Assembly: GCA_018241745.1 (NCBI GenBank)
Contig: JAFEDG010000149.1
Coordinates: 1-50,079, forward strand
Source: Pseudomonadota bacterium
GTDB taxonomy: Bacteria; Pseudomonadota; Gammaproteobacteria; Burkholderiales; Casimicrobiaceae
DNA: 50,079 nucleotides
Reading direction: 5' to 3'
The position numbers and the translations under genes are program-made. Under the pieces are notes generated by a model that had not been told where the DNA came from, made no database searches, and saw only the letters and a list, made by a program, of their open reading frames with translations. Shown here in pieces: positions 27,157 to 35,842 of this stretch. How positions within the stretch are numbered: the stretch's first letter is position 1; each line of letters opens with the position of its first letter.

Positions 27157-27566
27157 CCGGCCTTACGCACGTCCGCTTCGTCGTCGACGACTTCTCCGCG
27201 ATGATCGGGTTCTACCGCGACACGCTCGGCTTCAAGGTCGCCGTCGACGTGCCCGGTGTCTACGTCGAACTCGACACCGGCGCCGCCCGCATCGGCCTTG
27301 TCGCGCGCGCGGTGATGACCGCGGCGCTCGGCACGTCGCACGCCGTCGTCGCCGCGGGGGCGGGGCCGGGCGACGCGGTACTGCAGATCCAGGTTGCGAA
27401 CGTCGACGCCGCCGCCGAGTGGTGCGAGGAGCGCGGCGTGACGCTGCTGTCGGCACCGCACGACCAGCCGAGCTGGTTCCTGCGTGTCGCGCATCTCGTG
27501 GATCCGGCGGGCCACCTCGTCGAGCTGACGTCGCCGTTGCCGAATCCGGCCGCGCGCCGGGGCTGA
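27153..27566 (+). CDS. VOC-family (glyoxalase/dioxygenase fold) protein
   Basis: 137 residues with the two beta-alpha-beta-beta-beta units of the vicinal-oxygen-chelate fold: [24 protein letters not shown] and, after [21 protein letters not shown], the C-terminal [13 protein letters not shown]. Members include methylmalonyl-CoA epimerase, glyoxalase I and resistance proteins. No specific substrate motif identified. The ATG overlaps the MaoC stop; the carboxylase beta subunit follows six bases after its stop. An epimerase or isomerase acting on an acyl-CoA would fit the operon, but this is speculative. Confidence 0.85.
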   Translation: MTGLTHVRFVVDDFSAMIGFYRDTLGFKVAVDVPGVYVELDTGAARIGLVARAVMTAALGTSHAVVAAGAGPGDAVLQIQVANVDAAAEWCEERGVTLLSAPHDQPSWFLRVAHLVDPAGHLVELTSPLPNPAARRG

Positions 27567-27571
27567 CCGCG

Positions 27572-29179
27572 ATGCCGGTGATCGAATCCAGGCTGTCCCC
27601 GCGCGACGCGACGTTCGTCGCCAACCGCGACGCGATGCGCCTGCTGGTCGAGGACTTGCGGGCCAGGCTCGCCGCGATCGAGCAGGGCGGTGGTGCGGCG
27701 GCGCGTGCGAAGCACGAGGCCCGCGGCAAGCTGCTGCCGCGCGAGCGCGTGCGCCGGCTGCTCGACGATGGCAGCCCGTTCCTCGAGTTTTCGGCGCTGG
27801 CCGCACACGGCATGTACGACGACAACATCGCCGCGGCCGGCATCATCACCGGCATCAGCCGCGTCGCGGGCCGCGAATGCGTGATCGTCTGCAACGACGC
27901 GACCGTCAAGGGCGGCACCTACTACCCGATGACCGTCAAGAAGCACCTGCGCGCGCAGGACATCGCACGCGTCAACGGCCTGCCGTGCATCTACCTCGTC
28001 GACTCGGGTGGCGCCAACCTGCCCAACCAGACGGACGTGTTCCCCGACCGCGAGCACTTTGGCCGCATCTTCTTCAACCAGGCGCAGATGTCGGCAGCGG
28101 GCATCCCGCAGATCGCCGTCGTCATGGGCTCGTGCACGGCAGGCGGGGCCTACGTGCCGGCGATGGCCGACGAGTCGATCATCGTGCGCAACCAGGGCAC
28201 GATCTTCCTCGCGGGGCCGCCGCTGGTGAAGGCCGCCACCGGCGAGATCGTCAGCGCCGAGGACCTGGGCGGCGGCGACGTGCACACGCGTGTGTCGGGC
28301 GTGGCCGACCACCTCGCCGAGAACGACCTGCATGCGCTGGGCATTGCGCGCAACATCGTCGGCCACCTGGGCCGCGCGCCGGGCGCCACGCTGGACGTGC
28401 GGCCCTCAGAGCCGCCGCGCTACGCCACCGAGGAGCTGTACGGCGTCATCAACGCCGACATCAGGAAGCCCTACGACGTGCGCGAGGTGATCGCGCGGAT
28501 CGTCGACGGCAGCGTGCTCGACGAATTCAAGGCGCGCTACGGCACGACGCTCGTCACCGGCTTCGCGCGGATCGAAGGCTACCCGGTGGGCATCGTCGCC
28601 AACAACGGCGTGCTGTATGGCGAGTCGGCGCAGAAGGGCGCGCACTTCATCGAGCTCGCCGCACAGCGCAAGGTGCCGCTCGTGTTCCTGCAGAACATCA
28701 CGGGCTTCATGGTCGGGCAGAAGTACGAGGCCGGCGGCATCGCGAAGGACGGCGCCAAGATGGTCACCGCCGTATCGTGTGCGGCGGTGCCGAAGCTCAC
28801 CGTGATCATCGGCGGCAGCTACGGCGCCGGCAACTACGGCATGTGCGGCCGCGCGTTCGACCCGCGTTTCCTGTGGATGTGGCCCAACGCGCGGATTTCC
28901 GTGATGGGCGGCGAACAGGCCGCAACCGTGCTCGCCACCGTCAAGCGCGACGGCATCGAGGCTCGCGGCGGGACCTGGAGCGCCGACGAGGAGGCGGCGT
29001 TCCGCGCCCCCATCCGGGCGCAATACGAGCGCGAGGGTCATCCGTACTATGCGAGCGCGCGGCTGTGGGACGACGGCGTCATCGACCCGGCCGACACGCG
29101 CCGCGTGCTGGCGCTGGGCCTCGCCGCCGCGTTGAACGTGCCGATTCCCGACACGCGCTTCGGCGTGTTCCGGATGTGA
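27572..29179 (+). CDS. liuB: 3-Methylcrotonyl-CoA carboxylase, beta (carboxyltransferase) subunit
   Basis: 535 residues. Transfers CO2 from biotin to 3-methylcrotonyl-CoA, forming 3-methylglutaconyl-CoA. The carboxyltransferase blocks are [62 protein letters not shown] and [16 protein letters not shown], with [16 protein letters not shown] typical of the methylcrotonyl rather than propionyl enzyme. ATG 27572 follows the VOC gene by five nt. Its partner alpha subunit is at 30692, separated by liuC and a DUF4126 gene. Confidence 0.96.
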   Translation: MPVIESRLSPRDATFVANRDAMRLLVEDLRARLAAIEQGGGAAARAKHEARGKLLPRERVRRLLDDGSPFLEFSALAAHGMYDDNIAAAGIITGISRVAGRECVIVCNDATVKGGTYYPMTVKKHLRAQDIARVNGLPCIYLVDSGGANLPNQTDVFPDREHFGRIFFNQAQMSAAGIPQIAVVMGSCTAGGAYVPAMADESIIVRNQGTIFLAGPPLVKAATGEIVSAEDLGGGDVHTRVSGVADHLAENDLHALGIARNIVGHLGRAPGATLDVRPSEPPRYATEELYGVINADIRKPYDVREVIARIVDGSVLDEFKARYGTTLVTGFARIEGYPVGIVANNGVLYGESAQKGAHFIELAAQRKVPLVFLQNITGFMVGQKYEAGGIAKDGAKMVTAVSCAAVPKLTVIIGGSYGAGNYGMCGRAFDPRFLWMWPNARISVMGGEQAATVLATVKRDGIEARGGTWSADEEAAFRAPIRAQYEREGHPYYASARLWDDGVIDPADTRRVLALGLAAALNVPIPDTRFGVFRM

Positions 29180-29186
29180 GGATCCG

Positions 29187-29984
29187 ATGCACAGCTACCG
29201 CGCACTGACGATCGACACCGCGGCCGCCGTTACGCGGGTGACGCTCGCGCGGCCGGACGTCCACAACGCGTTCGACGAGACGTTGATCGCCGAGATCACC
29301 GCGGCGTTCAATGCGCTTGGCGCCGACCCGGCGACGCGCGTGATCGTGCTCGCGGGCGAAGGGCCCAGCTTCTGCGCCGGCGCGGACCTGCACTGGATGC
29401 GGCGGATGTCCGGCTACGATCACGCGGACAACCTCGCCGACGCGCGTTCGCTCGCAGCAATGCTCGAGGCGGTCGCGACGGTGCGCAAGCCGACGATCGC
29501 GCGTGTCCATGGCGCGGCGTTTGGCGGCGGCGTGGGCCTCGTCGCCTGCTGCGACATCGCGTTCGGCGTGCCCGAGGCGACGTTCGCGCTGTCGGAAGCG
29601 CGGCTGGGCCTCATCCCGGCGACGATCGGTCCCTACGTCGTCCGCGCGATCGGCCCGCGCGCCGCGCAACGCTACATGCTGACGGCCGAGCGGTTCGCCG
29701 CCGCCGAGGCGCTGCGCATCGGCCTGTTGCACGAAGTGGTTGCCGCGCCGGAACTCGACGCGCGGATCGCGACCGTGGTCCGCTCGCTGCTCGCGGCGGG
29801 CCCCCAGGCACAGGATGCGGCCAAGGACCTGTTGCGCGCGATCGGCAACACCCCCATCTCGGAAGCGGTGATCGAGGACACCGCGCAGCGGATCGCGTCC
29901 GTCCGCGCCGGCGACGAAGCGAAGGAAGGGGTCGCCGCGTTCCTCGGCAAGCGGCCGGCGGCCTGGGTGCCGCCGCGCGACTGA
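29187..29984 (+). CDS. liuC: 3-Methylglutaconyl-CoA hydratase (enoyl-CoA hydratase family)
   Basis: 265 residues of the crotonase fold. Oxyanion-hole segments are GEGPSFCAGADLHWM and HGAAFGGGVGLVACCDIAFG, with SEARLGLIPATIGPYVVRAIG completing the active site. In this position, between the two methylcrotonyl-CoA carboxylase subunits, it hydrates 3-methylglutaconyl-CoA to HMG-CoA. GAGG lies just before ATG 29187, seven nt after liuB. The assignment to this substrate is from context; the family has many specificities. Confidence 0.93.
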   Translation: MHSYRALTIDTAAAVTRVTLARPDVHNAFDETLIAEITAAFNALGADPATRVIVLAGEGPSFCAGADLHWMRRMSGYDHADNLADARSLAAMLEAVATVRKPTIARVHGAAFGGGVGLVACCDIAFGVPEATFALSEARLGLIPATIGPYVVRAIGPRAAQRYMLTAERFAAAEALRIGLLHEVVAAPELDARIATVVRSLLAAGPQAQDAAKDLLRAIGNTPISEAVIEDTAQRIASVRAGDEAKEGVAAFLGKRPAAWVPPRD

Positions 29985-30009
29985 CGCGAGCGCCTGCACG
30001 AGCGAACGC

Positions 30010-30669
30010 ATGCCGATACCCGAGTTCACGACCTGGCAACTGATCGCCCTTGCCGCCACGCTGGGATGGGCGAGCGGCATCCGCCTGTATGCGGTGCTGT
30101 TCATCGTGGGTGGCCTGGGCTACCTGGGCTGGATCCCGCTGCCCGGCGGCCTCGCGATCCTCGCGCATCCGTTCGTGCTCGCCGCGGCGTTCTTCATGTT
30201 CGCCGTGGAGTTCTTCGCCGACAAGATCCCGGGCGTCGACAGCGCGTGGGATTTCGTGCAGACGTTCGTGCGCATACCGGCGGGGGCCGCGCTGGCGGCC
30301 AGCGTCTTCGGCGACAGCGGTGCCGCGACGACGTTCGCGGCGGCCATCCTCGGCGGCTCGCTCGCCGCCGGCAGCCACCTGACCAAGACGGGGAGCCGCG
30401 TACTGATCAACACGTCGCCGGAGCCCTTCTCGAACTGGGCCGCGTCGTTCGGCGAGGACCTGACGGTGGGGACGCTGGTCGTCGTCGCGTTCACGCATCC
30501 GCTCGTCGCCCTGGCGCTCGTCGTGGTGATGATCGGCGCCGCGCTGTGGCTGCTGCCGAAGATCTGGCGCGCGCTGCGCGGCCTTTTTTTGCGCGTCGGC
30601 GCGCTGTTCCGCGCACCGCAGCGCGCGGATAACGATGCGCTGCAGACGACGTGGCGGCGCGACCCGTGA
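30010..30669 (+). CDS. DUF4126 membrane protein inside the liu operon
   Basis: 219 residues with about four to five hydrophobic segments (LIALAATLGWASGIRLYAVLF, GLGYLGWIPLPGG, VLAAAFFMFAVEFFADKIPGVD, TTFAAAILGGSLAAGSH, ALALVVVMIGAALWLLP). DWxSGIRLY-like and FFADKIPGVDSAWD are family motifs. Function unknown. It lies 25 nt after liuC and 22 nt before liuD, in line with both, so it is co-transcribed with the leucine genes. A mundane passenger is as likely as a transporter for an intermediate. Confidence 0.85.
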   Translation: MPIPEFTTWQLIALAATLGWASGIRLYAVLFIVGGLGYLGWIPLPGGLAILAHPFVLAAAFFMFAVEFFADKIPGVDSAWDFVQTFVRIPAGAALAASVFGDSGAATTFAAAILGGSLAAGSHLTKTGSRVLINTSPEPFSNWAASFGEDLTVGTLVVVAFTHPLVALALVVVMIGAALWLLPKIWRALRGLFLRVGALFRAPQRADNDALQTTWRRDP

Positions 30670-30691
30670 GCCCGCAAGAGGAATGCCGCCG

Positions 30692-32737
30692 ATGACCACG
30701 CCGATCCGCACGCTGCTGATCGCGAACCGTGGCGAGATCGCGTGCCGCGTCGCGCGAACGGCGCGGCGCATGGGCATCCGCACGATCGCGGTCTATTCGG
30801 ATGCGGACGCGCACGCGCTGCACGTCGCCGCCTGCGACGAGGCGTGGCGGCTCGGTCCTGCGCCGCCGCGCGAGTCCTACCTCGACGGCGCGCACATCCT
30901 GGACATCGCGCGCAAGGCCGGTGCCGACGCGATCCATCCCGGCTATGGCTTCCTGTCGGAGAACGAGGACTTCGCCGCCGCGTGCGCCGCCGCCGGGATC
31001 GTGTTCGTCGGGCCGCCGCCGGCGGCGATCGCCGCGATGGGCTCCAAGTCGGCGGCCAAGCGCATCATGGAACACGCGTCCGTCCCGCTGGTGCCCGGCT
31101 ATCACGGCGACGACCAGGACCCGACGCTGCTCGCGCGCGAGGCCGCGCGCATCGGCTTTCCCGTGCTGATCAAGGCGACGGCGGGTGGCGGCGGCAAGGG
31201 CATGAAGATCGCGGACGACGCAGCGGGCTTCGCGGCGGCGCTCGCGTCCGCGCAGCGCGAGGCGCAGGCCAGCTTCGGTGACGCGCGCGTGCTCGTCGAG
31301 CGTTACCTGACGACGCCGCGCCACATCGAGATCCAGGTGTTCGCCGACACGCACGGCGGCGCGGTCTACCTGTTCGAGCGTGATTGCTCGGTCCAGCGGC
31401 GCCACCAGAAGGTGCTCGAGGAGGCGCCCGCGCCAGGCATGACGGCGGAACGCCGGCGCGCGATGGGCGAAGCCGCCGTGGCGGCCGCGCGCGCGATCGG
31501 CTACGTCGGTGCGGGCACGGTCGAGTTCATCGCCGACACCGACGGCACGTTCTATTTCATGGAAATGAACACGCGCCTGCAGGTGGAGCACCCGGTCACC
31601 GAGATGATCACCGGGCTCGACCTTGTCGAGTGGCAATTGCGCGTTGCGGCGGGCGAGCCGCTGCCGCTCGCGCAGGATCAGCTCGCGATCCACGGCCATG
31701 CATTGGAAGCGCGGCTGTATGCCGAGGACCCGGAGCGCGAATTCCTGCCCTCGATCGGCACCATCCGCCATTGGCGGATGCCCGCCCCGTCGGCGCGCGT
31801 GCGCATCGACACCGGGTTCCAGGCGGGCGACGAGGTGTCGCCGTACTACGACCCGATGCTGGCCAAGCTGATCGTGCACGGCACGGATCGCGCGAGCGCG
31901 CTGGCGCTGATGCGCGAGGCGCTGGCGCAGTGCGCGATCACCGGGGTGGCGACCAACGTCGCGTTGCTGGAGCGCGTCGTCGCGCATCCGGCGTTCGCGC
32001 GCGGCGACGTCGATACCGGGCTGATCGCGCGCGACCGTGCGACGCTGCTCGCGCCGGCGCCGGCGCCTCCGCTCGCGCTGGCCGCGGCGGCGGTGGCCGA
32101 CTGGATTGCGCTCGGCGACTCCGCCGCAGCCACGGCGTCCGGCGGTCACCGCTCGCCGTGGAGCGCCATCGACGCGTGGTGGTCCGGCAGCGCCACGCAC
32201 GCGCTGACGTGGACCTATGCCGACGCGCACGCGACACACGCGCTGCGCGTCGTCCCGCGGGGGTCGCGCGCGCTTGCGCTGGACGGCGATGGCGTGCGGA
32301 TGGACGTGCGGTTCGACGTCGAGCCTCGCGCGACCGCCGCCGGCGAATGCGCGTTCGTGCTCGACGACGGGACGCAACGCCGGCGCGTCGTCGTGATCGC
32401 CGAGGGCACGCAGCGGCTCGTCGCTGGCGACGGCGTGCGGGCGCGGCTGACCCGCGCGGATCCTTACGCCGCGGCACCCGCCGACGAGGGAGGCGACGGC
32501 CATCTGCACGCGCCGATGTCGGGCACGATCGTCGCGATCGTCGTCACGGCCGGGACGCGCGTCGACAAGGGCGCGCCGCTCGTCGTCGTCGAAGCGATGA
32601 AGATGGAACACACGATCGTCGCGCCGGCCGCGGGCGTCGTCGCGGCCGTGCACGGCGCCGTGGGCGAGCGCGTCGCCGAAGGCGTCGACCTCGTCGACTT
32701 CACCGCCGACGCCGCAGCAGAAGGAGTCGCGCGATGA
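30692..32737 (+). CDS. liuD: 3-Methylcrotonyl-CoA carboxylase, alpha (biotin carboxylase) subunit
   Basis: 681 residues. ATP-dependent biotin carboxylase plus biotin carrier. Residues 1-450 carry the biotin carboxylase domain: LIANRGEIACRVART, HPGYGFLSEN, the ATP glycine-rich loop KATAGGGGKGMK, RDCSVQRRHQKVLEEAPAP and EMNTRLQVEHPVTE. The C-terminal biotinyl domain has EAMKMEH with biotin-accepting Lys637. The middle segment (about 460-600) is the less conserved BT linker. AGAGG precedes ATG 30692, so it was preferred to 30683 and 30635. It ends in a 4-bp overlap with liuE. Confidence 0.96.
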   Translation: MTTPIRTLLIANRGEIACRVARTARRMGIRTIAVYSDADAHALHVAACDEAWRLGPAPPRESYLDGAHILDIARKAGADAIHPGYGFLSENEDFAAACAAAGIVFVGPPPAAIAAMGSKSAAKRIMEHASVPLVPGYHGDDQDPTLLAREAARIGFPVLIKATAGGGGKGMKIADDAAGFAAALASAQREAQASFGDARVLVERYLTTPRHIEIQVFADTHGGAVYLFERDCSVQRRHQKVLEEAPAPGMTAERRRAMGEAAVAAARAIGYVGAGTVEFIADTDGTFYFMEMNTRLQVEHPVTEMITGLDLVEWQLRVAAGEPLPLAQDQLAIHGHALEARLYAEDPEREFLPSIGTIRHWRMPAPSARVRIDTGFQAGDEVSPYYDPMLAKLIVHGTDRASALALMREALAQCAITGVATNVALLERVVAHPAFARGDVDTGLIARDRATLLAPAPAPPLALAAAAVADWIALGDSAAATASGGHRSPWSAIDAWWSGSATHALTWTYADAHATHALRVVPRGSRALALDGDGVRMDVRFDVEPRATAAGECAFVLDDGTQRRRVVVIAEGTQRLVAGDGVRARLTRADPYAAAPADEGGDGHLHAPMSGTIVAIVVTAGTRVDKGAPLVVVEAMKMEHTIVAPAAGVVAAVHGAVGERVAEGVDLVDFTADAAAEGVAR

Positions 32738-33681
32738 CCGTTCACCGCGACGATGGCCTGCCGGCCCGCGTGCGCCTCGTCGAAGTGGGGCCGCGCGACG
32801 GCCTGCAGAACGAGAAGGCGCTGGTGCCCACCGACGTCAAGGTGGGCCTCATCGACCGGCTGAGCGACGCGGGCTTCTCCGCCGTCGAGGCGACGTCGTT
32901 CGTGTCGCCGAAGTGGGTGCCGCAGCTCGCCGACGCCGCGGAGGTGATGCGTCGGATCCGCCGCAAGCCGGGCGTCCACTATCCGGTACTCGTGCCGAAC
33001 ATGAAGGGCTTCGAGGGCGCGCTCGCGGCGCACGCGGACGAGATCGCCGTGTTCGTCGCGGCGAGCGAATCGTTCTCGCAGCGGAACATCAACTGCAGCA
33101 TTGCCGAGAGCCTCGCGCGCGCGGCGCCCGTGTTCGCCGCCGCCGCGCAGCACGGCATCCGCGTGCGCGGCTACATTTCCTGCGTGCTCGGGTGCCCGTA
33201 CGAAGGCGACGTCGCCGCGACCGCCGTCCGCGACGTCGCGGCGGCGCTGCGCGACCTCGGTGCCTACGAGGTGTCGCTGGGGGACACGATCGGGACCGGC
33301 ACCGCCGGCAAGACGCGCGCGCTGATCCGCACGGTCGCGGAGCGCGTGCCGGTCGCGATGCTGGCCGGCCACTTCCACGACACGTACGGCCAGGCGCTGG
33401 CCAACGTCTACGCGTCGCTGGCGGAGGGTGTCGCCGTGTTCGACTGTTCGGTGTCCGGCTTGGGGGGCTGCCCGTATGCGAAGGGCGCGACCGGCAACGT
33501 CGCGAGCGAGGACGTCGTCTACCTGTTGCAGGGCCTCGGCATCGACTGCGGCGTCGACCTCACGCGGTTGCGCGAGGCGGGTGCGTACATCTCGCGCGCG
33601 CTGGACCGCGAGCCCGTGTCGCGCGTGGCGCGAGCGCTGAACGCGAAGTCGCCACTCCCGGCCACCACGGAGAGCGCCTGA
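32734..33681 (+). CDS. liuE: Hydroxymethylglutaryl-CoA lyase
   Basis: 315 residues. Splits HMG-CoA into acetoacetate and acetyl-CoA, the last step of the leucine pathway. The TIM-barrel motifs are EVGPRDGLQNE (metal/substrate), VLVPNMKGFE, ISCVLGCPYEG, GHFHDTYGQALAN and the signature SGLGGCPYAKGATGN with its catalytic Cys near residue 245. Its ATG overlaps the liuD stop (ATGA). The cluster encodes no dedicated acetoacetate CoA-activating enzyme (SCOT or AacS), which must lie elsewhere. Confidence 0.96.
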   Translation: MTVHRDDGLPARVRLVEVGPRDGLQNEKALVPTDVKVGLIDRLSDAGFSAVEATSFVSPKWVPQLADAAEVMRRIRRKPGVHYPVLVPNMKGFEGALAAHADEIAVFVAASESFSQRNINCSIAESLARAAPVFAAAAQHGIRVRGYISCVLGCPYEGDVAATAVRDVAAALRDLGAYEVSLGDTIGTGTAGKTRALIRTVAERVPVAMLAGHFHDTYGQALANVYASLAEGVAVFDCSVSGLGGCPYAKGATGNVASEDVVYLLQGLGIDCGVDLTRLREAGAYISRALDREPVSRVARALNAKSPLPATTESA

Positions 33682-33684
33682 CCG

Positions 33685-33924
33685 ATGGCACGCTGGCGCG
33701 ACGACAATCCGCCCTCGCCGTGCATCAGCATCTGCACGCTCGACGCGGACGGCGTGCGCTGCGTGGGCTGCCTGCGTACGCTCGACGAGATCGCGCGCTG
33801 GGAGCGGATGAGCGCCGACGACAAGCGCGCCGTCATCGCGGCGCTGCCGGCGCGGCGCGCGGAAGCGTTCGGCGACGCCGCGGGCACGGCAGCGTCTGCC
33901 GCGGGCGACGGACCGCGCGGATAG
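33685..33924 (+). CDS. Small DUF1289 cysteine-motif protein
   Basis: 79 residues. Cys13, Cys17, Cys26 and Cys29 (SPCISICTLD...VRCVGCLRT) and the following EIARWERMSADDKRAVI are the DUF1289 pattern, probably binding a metal ion or Fe-S cluster. The last 15 residues are low-complexity. It starts three nt after liuE and is likely transcribed with it. Function unknown. Confidence 0.88.
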   Translation: MARWRDDNPPSPCISICTLDADGVRCVGCLRTLDEIARWERMSADDKRAVIAALPARRAEAFGDAAGTAASAAGDGPRG

Positions 33925-33946
33925 CGCGCCGCCGAGGACACGCCCG

Positions 33947-34579
33947 ATGGCCATCGCCGACTGGTACTTCGACTTCGTCTCGCCGTTTTCGTACATCCAG
34001 TGCGAGCGGCTGCCCGCGCTGGCGCCCCGGCTGCAGGTCCGCTGCAAGCCGGTGCTGTTTGGCGCGATCCTGACGAAACTCGAGCACAAGGGCCCGGCCG
34101 AGATCGACGGCAAGCGCACGTTCACGTACCAGCATGCGTATTGGCAGGCCCGCGCGCTGGGCATCCCGATGAAGTTCCCGCATGTGCATCCGTTCAATCC
34201 GCTGCCGCTGCTGCGCCTTGCGATCGGGTGCGATTCGACGTTCGCAGCGGTGCAGCAGATCTTCCGCTTCGTATGGCGGGACGGGCGCCTGCCCGACTTG
34301 CCGATCGAGTGGGCGGAGCTCGCGCAGGCGCTTGGCGTGCACGACCCCGATGCACGGATCGCGGCGCCGGAAGTGAAGGACGAGCTCAAGCGCAACACGG
34401 ACGAGGCGCTCGCGCGGGGCGTATTCGGCGTGCCGACGCTGGCGCTCGGCGGCGCGCTGTTCTGGGGGAACGACGCGACGGACATGGCCGTCGACTACGT
34501 CGCGCGCGGCTGCCGCTGGGACGATCCCGAGTACGCGCGGATCGTCGCGCTGCCGACAGGCGTCCAGCGCAAGCGCTAG
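33947..34579 (+). CDS. 2-Hydroxychromene-2-carboxylate isomerase / DsbA-family protein
   Basis: 210 residues of the thioredoxin-like HCCA-isomerase/DsbA family. YFDFVSPFSYIQCERLPAL is the N-terminal glutathione-site motif (Ser in place of the Cys pair), and GVFGVPTLALGGALFWGNDATDM contains the cis-Pro and C-terminal elements. Such enzymes isomerise hydroxychromene carboxylate in aromatic degradation or act on glutathione adducts. No aromatic-degradation genes are nearby. Its stop TAG is the start of the inverted repeat 34576-34635. Ends VQRKR. Confidence 0.88.
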   Translation: MAIADWYFDFVSPFSYIQCERLPALAPRLQVRCKPVLFGAILTKLEHKGPAEIDGKRTFTYQHAYWQARALGIPMKFPHVHPFNPLPLLRLAIGCDSTFAAVQQIFRFVWRDGRLPDLPIEWAELAQALGVHDPDARIAAPEVKDELKRNTDEALARGVFGVPTLALGGALFWGNDATDMAVDYVARGCRWDDPEYARIVALPTGVQRKR

Positions 34580-34635
34580 GGTCCGACCCTATTTTTCGCG
34601 GGTGGCCCGGTCCGGAAAATAGGGTCGGACCCTAG
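34576..34635. repeat. 20-bp perfect inverted repeat (REP/terminator-like) joining two convergent genes
   Basis: CTAGGGTCCGACCCTATTTT (34576-34595) and its exact complement (34616-34635) flank a 20-nt GC-rich loop. Each arm itself contains a small dyad (AGGGTCCGACCCT). GGGTCGGACCC-type palindromes are known as dispersed REP-like elements in many Proteobacteria, often linked to RAYT transposases. CTAG supplies the stop codons of both flanking genes. The T4-5 tracts after each arm make it able to act as a bidirectional terminator. Confidence 0.85.
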
Positions 34636-35823
34636 GACGCCGTCGCGGCGCAATGCAGCGATCGCGGTGTCGTCGTAACCCGCCGCGCGCAGGATCTCGT
34701 CGGTGTGCTCGCCCTGCGCGGGCGCGGGGCGCCGCTCGGCGGCGGCGACCCCCGGCATCGCGAACGGCGGCGCCAGCGTGACGCTGCCGTCGGGCCGGTG
34801 CCACACCATGCCGCGCGCGGCGAACTGCGGGTCGACCAGGGCTTCGGCGAGCGTCGCCACCGGCGTCACGCAGCAGTCGACGCCATCGAACAGCGCGCGC
34901 CAGTGCGCGAGTGGCCGGCTTGCGAACAGCGCGCACAGCGCGTCGCGCGCAGCGCGGCCACGCGTGCCCGTGTCGAGTTGCGCGTCGACGAGGTCGTCGC
35001 GGCCCAGCGTGCGGCACATCAGCGCCCAGAACTTGCCCTCGAGCGCGCCCACGGCCACGTAGCGGCCATCCGCCGTCGCGTAGACGCCGTAGCACGGCAC
35101 GCCGCCCGTCAGCAGGTCCTGCCCGCGCGGTCGCGTCGACCCCGCCTGCTGCAGCGCGTGCAGCGCGAACACGTTGTGCGCGAGCGTCGCATCTGCCATC
35201 GCGATATCGATCGCGCGGCCACGCCCGGTGCGCTGCGCGGCCGCCAGTGCCGCGAGAATCGCGATCGCCGCGCTGGCCGCGCCACCCAGCAGGTCGGCGA
35301 CCTGCAGGTTGCCGAGTGCCGGCGGCCCGCCGGCCGTCCCTGTCTGCTCGAGCACCCCCGCATAGCCCAGGTAGTTGATGTCGTGCCCGGCGGCCTGCGC
35401 GCGCGGGCCGTGCTGCCCGTAGCCGGTGATCGACGCGTAGACGAGCGCAGGCCGCAGCGCCATCAGCGCAGCCGCGTCGACGCCCAGCGCGGCGGCGACG
35501 CCGGGCCGGAAGCTCTCGACGACGACGTCGGCGTCGCGCGCAAGGCGCATGAACACCGCGCGCCCCGCGGCGGACTTGAGGTCCACGGCGAGCGAGCGCT
35601 TGTTGCGGTTGACGTGGCGGAAGAACGCGCTCGTCGTGCCAGGGTCCGCGTCGAGCGTACGCGCATAGTCGCCCGCGCCGGTGTCCTCGACCTTGACGAC
35701 GTCGGCGCCGAGGTCCGCGAGATACAGCGTGCATACCGGCCCCGGCAGCAGGCGCGTGAGGTCCAGCACGCGCACGCCGGCGAGCGGCGGGTCGTCCGGC
35801 GGCAGCGAGGCGGCGGTCGCCAT
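34576..35823 (-). CDS. CaiB/BaiF-family CoA-transferase / alpha-methylacyl-CoA racemase-like
   Basis: 415 residues. Family III CoA-transferase: GVRVLDLTRLLPGP at the start, NRNKRSLAVDLKS, and catalytic Asp148 in AGHDINYLGYAG, the form seen in alpha-methylacyl-CoA racemases. The last recognisable residues are TAIAALRRDGVL, the usual end for the family; about 18 further residues (GSDPIFRTGPPAKNRVGP) are translated from the inverted repeat, and the stop TAG is in its outer end. The gene is last in a minus-strand unit purE-purK-this gene, 19 nt after purK. Substrate unknown; racemase action on branched acyl-CoA would fit the neighbouring cluster. Confidence 0.92.
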   Translation of the reverse strand: MATAASLPPDDPPLAGVRVLDLTRLLPGPVCTLYLADLGADVVKVEDTGAGDYARTLDADPGTTSAFFRHVNRNKRSLAVDLKSAAGRAVFMRLARDADVVVESFRPGVAAALGVDAAALMALRPALVYASITGYGQHGPRAQAAGHDINYLGYAGVLEQTGTAGGPPALGNLQVADLLGGAASAAIAILAALAAAQRTGRGRAIDIAMADATLAHNVFALHALQQAGSTRPRGQDLLTGGVPCYGVYATADGRYVAVGALEGKFWALMCRTLGRDDLVDAQLDTGTRGRAARDALCALFASRPLAHWRALFDGVDCCVTPVATLAEALVDPQFAARGMVWHRPDGSVTLAPPFAMPGVAAAERRPAPAQGEHTDEILRAAGYDDTAIAALRRDGVLGSDPIFRTGPPAKNRVGP

Positions 35824-35842
35824 CGACGGGAGGGCGGGGACG

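Noticed and set aside
34576..34635. Attachment site or transposon end
   Set aside because: The repeat is inverted, with no target-site duplication or mobility gene next to it; a REP-like palindrome and terminator is simpler.
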